From positions 1-24,330 of the IMG/VR virus record IMGVR_UViG_3300007538_000175: DNA of 24,330 nt. One strand, written 5' to 3'. The translations under genes and the position numbers were made by a program. The stretch is from a virus. The notes under the pieces were generated by a model that was not told the origin of the DNA, ran no database searches, and saw nothing but the letters and a program-made list of their open reading frames with translations. Position 1 is the first letter of the stretch; the number at the start of each line of letters is the position of its first letter. Positions 18,006 to 24,330 of the stretch are shown here, piece by piece.

Positions 18006-19036
18006 ATTATGCTATATTGTTTCCAATGGATACAATAGAAAAACTACTAATTCAGCAAGAATATGCAAATCAATTATCACCATACTTAGAAAGATTTCAG
18101 GTTATATCACAGTCACCTTATAAAGCAACATTTCGATGTGATAATTGTGGTGACTCTCAAAAAAGCAAACACAAGAAACGTGGTAGCATTTATGAGAGGG
18201 ACTATGAACTTTTTTATGGGTGTTATAATTGTGGTGCATCATTCCGTTTTGAAACATATTTGAGAGAACATCATCATAACTTGTATCAAAGTTATCTGAT
18301 GGATATTAAGGTGAATAAACCAAAATTTAAATATAAAAGTAATCCATGCACTGATGTTATTAAGAGTACACAAAAGAACGATCCATTTCAATATCTGATA
18401 CCGATTACAGACGTACCCAAAGCTTTGGGATACATCAAGGGTAGAAAAATACCATCACATCAATATTCTAAATTATTCTATATTGAGAATTTTTATGAAT
18501 TTGTCAATAAAATCATACCAAATAAATTTTCAGAAGAAGTCTTAAAATATGATCATGAAAGAATTGTGATACCATTTATTGATATAATGGGTACGTGTTT
18601 TGGATTTCAGGGTAGAACATTTGAAGATGGTGATTTCAGATATATAACGATTATGATCAATGAAGACCAAAATAAAATATTTGGTCTTGATGAAATAGAT
18701 TACTCGAAAACAGCCTATTGTGTAGAGGGGCCATTTGATAGTTTATTTTTACCAAATTCATGTGCTATGGCTGGTTCTGATATAAACACACTTGATAAAT
18801 CTTTTGTAATAGTGCTAGATAATGAGCCTAGAAATGCAGAAATCGTTAAAAAATACCATAAATATATTGAACGTGGTTATAAAATTTGTATATGGCCTAG
18901 TAATAATTCAACAAAAGATATAAACGATTTAATCCTTTCAGGGATGTCCGTTTCTGAAATTGTTAAACTTATCGATTCAAATACCTATTCTGGTATAAAT
19001 GCAAAAATAAAATACAACAAATGGAGAAAATTATGA
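18002..19036 (+). CDS. 61: DNA primase, T4 gp61-like (DnaG type)
   Basis: The 344-residue protein has a zinc-binding domain with CDNC (C46, C49) and CYNC (C74, C77), a linker, and a Toprim-type catalytic core. VEGPFD (about residues 241-246) gives the metal-binding glutamate, and VIVLDNEPRN carries the acidic residue of the second Toprim motif. STKDINDLIL follows as the D-x-N-D-L signature. T4 gp61 makes the short RNA primers for the lagging strand together with the gp41 helicase. The length matches T4 gp61. ATG 18002 overlaps the upstream stop (ATGA). Confidence 0.92.
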   Translation: MNYAILFPMDTIEKLLIQQEYANQLSPYLERFQVISQSPYKATFRCDNCGDSQKSKHKKRGSIYERDYELFYGCYNCGASFRFETYLREHHHNLYQSYLMDIKVNKPKFKYKSNPCTDVIKSTQKNDPFQYLIPITDVPKALGYIKGRKIPSHQYSKLFYIENFYEFVNKIIPNKFSEEVLKYDHERIVIPFIDIMGTCFGFQGRTFEDGDFRYITIMINEDQNKIFGLDEIDYSKTAYCVEGPFDSLFLPNSCAMAGSDINTLDKSFVIVLDNEPRNAEIVKKYHKYIERGYKICIWPSNNSTKDINDLILSGMSVSEIVKLIDSNTYSGINAKIKYNKWRKL

Positions 19037-19209
19037 ATGATAAAGTTATGTTAAGTAAGCTTATTAAAGAAGATGATGATTTGATTATGTGTTTTCATCC
19101 TGATTTATTCAAATCCCTAAACCTAAAAGAAGATCAACTATTCCTATGGGAGCCACAAGATGATGGTACAATTATTTTGACTCCTACCGAACTAAAATCT
19201 CAATTATAA
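19033..19209 (+). CDS. small AbrB-like protein
   Basis: ATG 19033 overlaps the primase stop (ATGA) and follows GGAG; I prefer it to ATG 19021. The 58-residue product contains HPDLFKSLNLKEDQLFLWEP (residues 21-40) followed by DGTIILTP. This resembles the L-x-L-x-x-G-D-x-x-x-W ... D-G-x-I-x-L-x-P pattern of SpoVT/AbrB-type swapped-hairpin domains and of small phage proteins next to primase or reductase genes. It might bind DNA as a dimer. The similarity is by eye. Confidence 0.6.
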   Translation: MNDKVMLSKLIKEDDDLIMCFHPDLFKSLNLKEDQLFLWEPQDDGTIILTPTELKSQL

Positions 19210-19227
19210 GAAAGAAGAAAAAAATAA

Positions 19228-22200
19228 ATGAACTCACAAGTAGATAGTCGTGCCATGATGTCAAATGCTAAATTTTTTGACGGTTATTCAAGATGGTCTG
19301 AAACAACAAATAAATACGAAACATGGGATGAATCTGTATCACGTGTAATGGACATGCATAGAGGTTATTACTCTGATAAAATGTCAACAGAATTAGAAGA
19401 AGCTATTCAGACTGCTGAAGATGGGTACAAAGAAAAATATGCATTGGGTGCTCAAAGAGCATTACAATTTGGTGGTGATCAGCTACTTAAGAATCCGATG
19501 CGCTTATACAATTGTTTCGCACAAGAAACTAAATTCATCACCTCTTTAGGTATTAAATCATTTAAGGATTTTGATGATGGTGATGAAATATCTGTATTAT
19601 CACATAAAGGAGTGTGGAAAAATGCTACTGTTAAATCATATGGTAAAAATACATTAAATAAAATAACTTTAAGTAAAAAAAGTTCTATTAAAACTGTTTA
19701 TGCTACAGATAATCATACATGGATTTTAAAAAACGGTGATAGAACAGATGAATTATCAGTTGGTGACGTACTTTTAGAAGTACCTGAAATTTTACAAGAA
19801 TTTGATTTTGATGATGCTAATTTTTTAGAGCGTCTTTATTGGTGTTATGGATATGTTTATGGTGATGGTGTTGTAAATAATAATCATTCTAATGTTCGTT
19901 TATGTGGTAAAGATAATCAATATGAGTATAGATTTTTAGAGATGGGATTTAAATCATCATCTAGTGCATCCTTGTATGGTGATATTATTTGTTATACGGG
20001 TAAATATAAAAAAACACTACCAAACCCTGAAAAAGATTCACCAGAATTAATAAGAGCATTTGTTCGTGGTTATCTAGATGCAGATGGTGAAAAGAAAGAA
20101 AGTCGTTTTAATCATAATTCTTTTGTTGGTATACAGGCATCAAATAAAAAAGCCGTTGATTTTATTCGTAGATGTTTTAGTGTTGCTGGTTCATATACTA
20201 TAAGTGAAAGGGATGTTTCATTTACAAAAACTAATTATGGTGAATATGCTGATGGTACTACTAGATTTAGATTATTTGATTCATCCTCACAAAAAACTAG
20301 ATGGCATGTTAGAAATATTGAAAAAACTAACAGATTTGAAACCGTGTGGTGTTTAGAAGTTGAAGACGATAAATCATTTATTTTGGATGGTGGAATTGTC
20401 ACTGGAAATTGCACATCCACATATTTAGACAGGTCTGAAGCTTTTGGTGAAATATTTCATACTCTTTTATGTTTGGCACCTGAAACCATGGTTAAAATTA
20501 AATCAGGTGATAAAATGATAAAGGATATTGAAGTTGGTGATGAAGTTTTATCATATAATGAAACCACAAAAAAATATGAGTATAAACATGTTTACAACAC
20601 AATAGAAAATGCAACAGAAGATAAGGAAAAAATTGAGTTAGAGTTGGAGAATGGTGCGACCATTCGATGTACTGTTGATCATAAATTTTTAACTTCTAAT
20701 AGAGGTTGGGTAGAAGCACAACACCTTTCCGAAGATGATGATATAGTTAATTATCACGAAATGCATGAAATGAAAATAACAAAAAAAACTATAATAAAAG
20801 ATGAGAGAAAATATTGGGATATTTCTGTTGAAGATAACCATAATTTTATTTTAGAAGATGGAACTGTTGCACATAATTGTGGAGCGGGTGTAGGATTTTC
20901 AGTACAGAAACATCATATTAAGAAACTACCTAAAATCGCTAATCGAACAAAGATGGCAAAGGTTTATGTAGTTGAAGATAGCATTGAAGGTTGGGCATCA
21001 TCATTAGACGTTTTAATGTCCTCTTTTTTTGTTGGTGGTGGTAAACATCCAGAGTATGAAGGTAGACGTGTTTATTTTGATTTATCAAATATCAGACCAA
21101 AGGGTAGTTTCATTTCAGGTGGATTTAAAGCTCCGGGACCAGAACCACTAAGAAGAGCCTTGGATAAAATTGAATATCTACTCCAAGGTTTAATTTTGAG
21201 TGGAAAAGATAAACTTAAAACAATTGATGCATATGATATTGTAATGCATTCAGCTGATGCTGTTTTAGCTGGTGGTGTTAGGCGTTCTGCTACAATTTGT
21301 CTCTTCTCATTAGATGATGATGATATGATAAATGCAAAAACAGGTGATTGGTATAACACAAACCCACAAAGAGCAAGAAGTAATAATTCAGTTGTGTTAT
21401 TGCGTAGCACAATCACATTTGAAATATTTCAATCTGTTATGCAGAAAACAAAAGAATTTGGTGAACCGGGTTTCTATTTTGTCGATCACTTAGACTTTCT
21501 TTGTAACCCATGTTTTACAGGTGATACTATGGTAGCGGTGGCTGATGGTAGAAATGCAGTTTCTATTAAAGAGTTGGCTATGGAAAATAAACCATTTCCA
21601 GTGTACTCTGCTCATATTGGAAATAAAAGAAAGTGGGTTACAGATGTAAAAACTGCTATTGCTTTTAAAACGGGTACACGTAAAACCATCAAAATTACAT
21701 TAAGTGATAATACAACATTTCGTTGTACACCAGAACATAAATTAATGTTACCAGATGGTTCATATGTGGTTGCAAAAGATTCTATGTCATTAGAATTAGA
21801 AGGGTTTTTTACTCATAAATCAAAAAATTATAGAGTAATTAATAGTTTTACAAATGGTCATAATAAACAACATAGATTGATTTGGGAATATTATAATGGT
21901 GATATACCAAAAGGTTCTGTTATCGACCATGTTGTATCTAATACACCAGATTTTATTGATAATTTACAAATGCTTAATAAGAGTGATCATGATAGAAAGA
22001 CTGGTGAAGAAGTTTCAGGTTCCAACAATGCAGTATTTAAAATTGAAGATACAACAAAATGGAAAAATAACCTTTCAAATAAAGCATTTCTACATGGTAA
22101 TCCTAATTTTAATGGAATTACAAATGAAGAATTGATAAAAAATGCGAAATTGCTTTATGATTTAGGTGAAAAAATTACATTTGAAAATCTCAAAATGCTT

Positions 22201-23202
22201 GATTCTAGAACACCACAATCGTTTTCTAAAAATAGATTTGGTGGAAAATTAAGAAATCTTATAGCAATTGCAACAGATACAGTAGATTATGTAGAACCTG
22301 AAAATGTAGAATATATTGAAGATGTTGTGGATGGGTATGAATATAAAAATCCAACTGTAATTAAAATTGAAGATGATGTTGAAGAGGATGTTTATGATCT
22401 TAAAGTAGAGGATAATTCAAATTTTTATATTCTTACTAAGGGTGATGAAACTTATAAAAATTCAACTGGTATTTTAGTGCATAATTGTGTAGAAATTGGT
22501 ATGTGGCCGCAACTTGATGGTGTGTCTGGTTTTCAAGGTTGCAATCTAAGTGAAATCAATGGTGGTAAATGTACAACTGAAGAGAAATTTTATCATGCCT
22601 GTAGGGTTGGTGCAATTCTTGGAACATTGCAGGCTGGTTATACAGACTTCAAATTTCTATCAGATGTGAGCAAAAAAATATTTGAACGGGAATCTCTTAT
22701 TGGTGTTTCAATTACTGGTTGGATGAATAACCCTAAAATTCTATTCAATGCTGACATATTGAAAAAAGGTGCTGAAATTGTAAAAGAAGTGAACCGTGAA
22801 GTTGCTACACTCATAGGTATTAATCCTGCAGCAAGGACAACTTGTGCGAAACCATCTGGAAATGCATGCACAACATTTGACACATTAATTAAAACAGAAA
22901 ATGGTGTTATGTCTCTTAAAGATATATTTGGATTTTGTACCAATGATGAAATAGATATATCAACAGATAATATTGAAGCTGGTACAGCGTTTCAAGTTAC
23001 TAATAATCTAAAGGTGTATGATGAATATAATCAACTTAAAGATGTTACTGGATTATATTTGAATGGTATGGCTAGAATATATGAGGTTGAATTTGAAGAT
23101 GGTAAAATATATAAATTTACTGATAATCATAAGTTGAAAACTGAAAATGGTTGGAAAAAGGTGAGCGATTTAACAGAAAAGGATGTTATTATTAGCTTTT
23201 AA
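19228..23202 (+). CDS. nrdJ: class II ribonucleotide reductase NrdJ, N-terminal part with four inteins
   Basis: The 1324-residue ORF encodes the first part of an adenosylcobalamin-dependent ribonucleoside-triphosphate reductase (monomeric RTPR type), which makes dNTPs for phage DNA synthesis. Extein pieces are residues 1-95 (FDGYSRWSETTNKYETW), 395-414 (CTSTYLDRSEAFGEIF), 551-761 (CGAGVGFSVQKHH, later GGVRRSATICL) and 1087-1213 (CVEIGMWPQL, ending AKPSGNA). After splicing the thiyl-radical motif N-P-C-V-E is formed. Intein 1 is residues 96-394, intein 2 is 415-550, intein 3 is 762-1086, and the N-half of intein 4 is 1214-1324. The ORF ends inside that intein. The rest of the enzyme is encoded after the GIY-YIG gene. 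Confidence 0.95.
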   Translation: MNSQVDSRAMMSNAKFFDGYSRWSETTNKYETWDESVSRVMDMHRGYYSDKMSTELEEAIQTAEDGYKEKYALGAQRALQFGGDQLLKNPMRLYNCFAQETKFITSLGIKSFKDFDDGDEISVLSHKGVWKNATVKSYGKNTLNKITLSKKSSIKTVYATDNHTWILKNGDRTDELSVGDVLLEVPEILQEFDFDDANFLERLYWCYGYVYGDGVVNNNHSNVRLCGKDNQYEYRFLEMGFKSSSSASLYGDIICYTGKYKKTLPNPEKDSPELIRAFVRGYLDADGEKKESRFNHNSFVGIQASNKKAVDFIRRCFSVAGSYTISERDVSFTKTNYGEYADGTTRFRLFDSSSQKTRWHVRNIEKTNRFETVWCLEVEDDKSFILDGGIVTGNCTSTYLDRSEAFGEIFHTLLCLAPETMVKIKSGDKMIKDIEVGDEVLSYNETTKKYEYKHVYNTIENATEDKEKIELELENGATIRCTVDHKFLTSNRGWVEAQHLSEDDDIVNYHEMHEMKITKKTIIKDERKYWDISVEDNHNFILEDGTVAHNCGAGVGFSVQKHHIKKLPKIANRTKMAKVYVVEDSIEGWASSLDVLMSSFFVGGGKHPEYEGRRVYFDLSNIRPKGSFISGGFKAPGPEPLRRALDKIEYLLQGLILSGKDKLKTIDAYDIVMHSADAVLAGGVRRSATICLFSLDDDDMINAKTGDWYNTNPQRARSNNSVVLLRSTITFEIFQSVMQKTKEFGEPGFYFVDHLDFLCNPCFTGDTMVAVADGRNAVSIKELAMENKPFPVYSAHIGNKRKWVTDVKTAIAFKTGTRKTIKITLSDNTTFRCTPEHKLMLPDGSYVVAKDSMSLELEGFFTHKSKNYRVINSFTNGHNKQHRLIWEYYNGDIPKGSVIDHVVSNTPDFIDNLQMLNKSDHDRKTGEEVSGSNNAVFKIEDTTKWKNNLSNKAFLHGNPNFNGITNEELIKNAKLLYDLGEKITFENLKMLDSRTPQSFSKNRFGGKLRNLIAIATDTVDYVEPENVEYIEDVVDGYEYKNPTVIKIEDDVEEDVYDLKVEDNSNFYILTKGDETYKNSTGILVHNCVEIGMWPQLDGVSGFQGCNLSEINGGKCTTEEKFYHACRVGAILGTLQAGYTDFKFLSDVSKKIFERESLIGVSITGWMNNPKILFNADILKKGAEIVKEVNREVATLIGINPAARTTCAKPSGNACTTFDTLIKTENGVMSLKDIFGFCTNDEIDISTDNIEAGTAFQVTNNLKVYDEYNQLKDVTGLYLNGMARIYEVEFEDGKIYKFTDNHKLKTENGWKKVSDLTEKDVIISF
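19513..20409 (+). mobile_element. intein 1 of NrdJ, LAGLIDADG type
   Basis: The 299-residue intein begins with Cys in CFAQETKF, has the block B motif TDNHTWIL, and ends with ILDGGIVTGN before Cys. WCYGYVYGDG and FVRGYLDADGE are the two LAGLIDADG helices of a homing endonuclease, with an acidic residue in each. It is inserted after RLYN, next to the conserved redox cysteine of the reductase. The penultimate residue is Gly instead of the usual His, and block F has DDKSF where a His is common, so splicing may use a variant mechanism. Confidence 0.92.
20470..20877 (+). mobile_element. intein 2 of NrdJ, mini-intein
   Basis: The 136-residue intein begins CLAPETMVKIKSGDKM, has block B CTVDHKFL, block F ISVEDNHNFILEDG and ends VAHN before Cys. 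No endonuclease domain is present. It retains all canonical splicing residues and follows only 20 extein residues after intein 1. Confidence 0.93.
21511..22485 (+). mobile_element. intein 3 of NrdJ, HNH type
   Basis: The 325-residue intein begins CFTGDTMVAV, has block B CTPEHKLML, and ends STGILVHN before Cys. The middle contains HRLIWEYYNGDIPKGSVIDH and, after it, IDNLQMLNKSDHDR, an HNH nuclease signature. Block F (LKVEDNSNFYIL) has Asn in place of His and carries an extra loop. The insertion lies directly before the cysteine of N-P-C-V-E, the thiyl-radical residue. Confidence 0.92.
22867..23202 (+). mobile_element. N-terminal half of split intein 4
   Basis: After AKPSGNA the frame enters CTTFDTLIKTENGVM (block A) and continues through FTDNHKLKT (block B) to VSDLTEKDVIISF and a stop, 111 residues. 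This is a complete N-intein without the C-terminal blocks. The matching C-half is at 24191. Extein continuity (S-G-N-A joined to S-V-L-L-E-S-A-S-G) supports trans-splicing. Confidence 0.92.
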
Positions 23203-23218
23203 TATTCATTTTACCTAT

Positions 23219-23262
23219 GTTAAACCGTCTATAATTATAAATAACATTATAGACGGTTTAAC
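23219..23262 (+). promoter_or_regulatory. 17-bp hairpin with late promoter in its loop, before the GIY-YIG gene
   Basis: The arms 23219-23235 (GTTAAACCGTCTATAAT) and 23246-23262 are perfect complements. The 10-base loop TATAAATAAC holds an exact TATAAATA (23236-23243). GAGGG, the ribosome site of the endonuclease gene, starts one base after the stem. Read-through RNA would fold the stem next to this site, while RNA begun at the late promoter would lack the 5' arm. This is the arrangement known to time I-TevI synthesis in T4. The regulatory role here is inferred. Confidence 0.8.
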
Positions 23263-23274
23263 GAGGGTAAAAAA

Positions 23275-24225
23275 ATGAAGAAATATGTATATTTTATAAA
23301 AAATAAATCCACTGGATTAAAATATATTGGGGCTAAATACTCTAAAACATCTGATCCAAAATCATTTTGGGTTGATTATTTTACATCATCTAAACATATT
23401 AAAAAATTGATTGACGTTTTTGGTGTAGATGATTTTACGTATAAAATATTAAAAACGTTTGATTCAGCATATTCTACATTAAAATATGAAAATCATTTAA
23501 TTAGGTTGGCAATACATAAAGATGATTATTTAAACCTACATTGCAATTTTATTGGTGAAATGTCTGAAGAAGAATATTTGAACTCAAAAGATAAACAAAA
23601 AAAGATAGCAAAAATATATGGAGATATATCATATATAACAAAAACTGGTATGTTTGCATTATCCGATGATGAAAAAAATAAGGCGTGTAGTGATGGTGGT
23701 AGGTCTGCAGCAATCATAAATAAAAAATTAAATAGAGCTATATTTAATGCTGAAGTTAGAGAGAAACAACATAAAACTTTAAAATCTAAAGGTATTAGTG
23801 CATATTATGATGTTACTTTACGTAGTGAAATTTGTAGTAAGGGTGGTAAAAATGGCTACTTTTCTAAAAAATATTATGATAAAAATGGTTTATCTGAAAA
23901 TGAACGTATAGAAGCACAAAGAAGAAGAGGTAAAAAGGGTGGACCTAAAAATAAAGGTTTTATATGGTATAATGATGGTACTAATATATACAAATATACC
24001 ACAAAACAACAAAAGGAATTGACATTTGATGTTTTTTTAGATAATAATCCACAATATATACGTGGTAGTATTTCCACGAGTAAGGGTAAAATATGGGTAA
24101 ATGATGGTACAAAAAATTATATGATACATAAAGAAACATTCAATAAAGAAGAGTATTCTATAGGAAGACTAGGAAATAAGGATAAGTATAATGGGCATAA
24201 AAATAAAAAAAATAACAAGAACTGA
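23275..24225 (+). CDS. free-standing GIY-YIG homing endonuclease
   Basis: The 316-residue protein has an N-terminal GIY-YIG nuclease domain: KYVYFIKNKSTGLKYIGAKY (residues 3-22), with VYF in place of GIY and intact YIG, followed by FGVDDFTYKIL (49-59) and E72 in KYENHLIR as the metal-binding glutamate. The C-terminal half has repeated DNA-binding-like modules with FIWYNDGTNIYKY and KIWVNDGTKNYMI, plus basic GGKNG/KKGG segments. It lies between the two halves of a split intein and probably spreads the interruption by cutting uninterrupted nrdJ. Its last 35 bases overlap the start of the C-half ORF. Confidence 0.92.
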   Translation: MKKYVYFIKNKSTGLKYIGAKYSKTSDPKSFWVDYFTSSKHIKKLIDVFGVDDFTYKILKTFDSAYSTLKYENHLIRLAIHKDDYLNLHCNFIGEMSEEEYLNSKDKQKKIAKIYGDISYITKTGMFALSDDEKNKACSDGGRSAAIINKKLNRAIFNAEVREKQHKTLKSKGISAYYDVTLRSEICSKGGKNGYFSKKYYDKNGLSENERIEAQRRRGKKGGPKNKGFIWYNDGTNIYKYTTKQQKELTFDVFLDNNPQYIRGSISTSKGKIWVNDGTKNYMIHKETFNKEEYSIGRLGNKDKYNGHKNKKNNKN

Positions 24226-24330
24226 TAATTATATGTTAACTGGTGATATAGAAGTAGCCGACACCCACTCATATCAACTTGATAATGGAGCGGTGTCACA
24301 TAATTCTGTACTCCTTGAGAGTGCATCTGG
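24191..24330 (+). CDS. nrdJ: C-half of split intein 4 and C-terminal NrdJ (partial)
   Basis: ATG 24191, with AAGGAT upstream, opens a frame of 46 codons that runs off the window. Residues 1-38 are a C-intein: MGIKIKKITRTDNY, then the block F/G region IEVADTHSYQLDNG and the end AVSHN. The C-extein follows as SVLLESASG, the expected continuation of AKPSGNA in class II reductases. ATG 24233 in the same frame would remove part of the first C-intein strand, so I prefer 24191, which gives the usual C-intein length. The start overlaps the 3' end of the endonuclease gene. Confidence 0.92.
   Translation, partial: MGIKIKKITRTDNYMLTGDIEVADTHSYQLDNGAVSHNSVLLESAS

Noticed and set aside
1-24330. CRISPR array, insertion sequence or rRNA
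   Set aside because: I saw no regularly spaced repeats with unique spacers, no transposase, and no rRNA sequence. The only mobile elements recognised are inteins and the homing endonuclease gene.

Overview
The window is about 24 kb of AT-rich, gene-dense DNA that reads as the genome of a large T4-like (Tevenvirinae-type) tailed phage. The evidence is a DnaG-type primase of the T4 gp61 kind, repeated copies of the T4 late-promoter octamer TATAAATA, ATGA-coupled gene strings, many small unknown proteins, phage structural proteins, and a very large tRNA set. The host cannot be named. The tmRNA gene is circularly permuted and its tag resembles alphaproteobacterial tags (NDNF...AxAA), so an AT-rich alphaproteobacterium is a reasonable guess. 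This is inference.

Positions 1-9060 are a translation-support region. They hold about 20 credible tRNA genes in clusters: Lys, initiator Met, Asn, a class II CAU tRNA, Thr, Val, Asp, Glu, Gln, Met, Trp, Gly, Leu x2, Ile, His, Ala, Cys, Pro and Ser. Four or more degenerate tRNA-like cloverleaves lie among them. Small genes are interleaved: a MazG-like pyrophosphohydrolase, a RelA/SpoT-type HD hydrolase, a YkuK-like RNase H-fold protein, an RMF/CrpP-like peptide, a YqeY-like protein and a DUF3293-like protein. A circularly permuted two-piece tmRNA gene sits at 8483-8765. A CCA-adding enzyme at 12711-13949 completes the set. It fits tRNAs in this window that lack an encoded CCA.

Positions 9060-15216 contain small unknown genes, a frameshifted gene, an HExxH metallopeptidase-like protein, and a minus-strand pair (a two-helix membrane protein and a 651-residue repeat-containing probable virion protein). 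After cca come two late, probably structural, genes on the plus strand. Clear hairpin-plus-T terminators stand at 9798, 13967 and 15183.

Positions 15231-19209 are a tightly coupled run of overlapping genes: a membrane coiled-coil protein, a membrane protein, two conserved phage proteins, a kinase-fold protein, a 2H phosphoesterase that resembles the anti-CBASS protein Acb1, the primase, and a small AbrB-like protein.

Positions 19228-24330 hold the most striking locus, an adenosylcobalamin-dependent class II ribonucleotide reductase (NrdJ) interrupted by four inteins. They are a LAGLIDADG intein, a mini-intein, an HNH intein, and a fourth intein that is split at gene level. Its N-half ends the first ORF. 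A free-standing GIY-YIG homing endonuclease gene follows, and a new ORF then starts with the C-half and resumes the reductase, running off the window. A 17-bp perfect inverted repeat with TATAAATA in its loop precedes the endonuclease gene.
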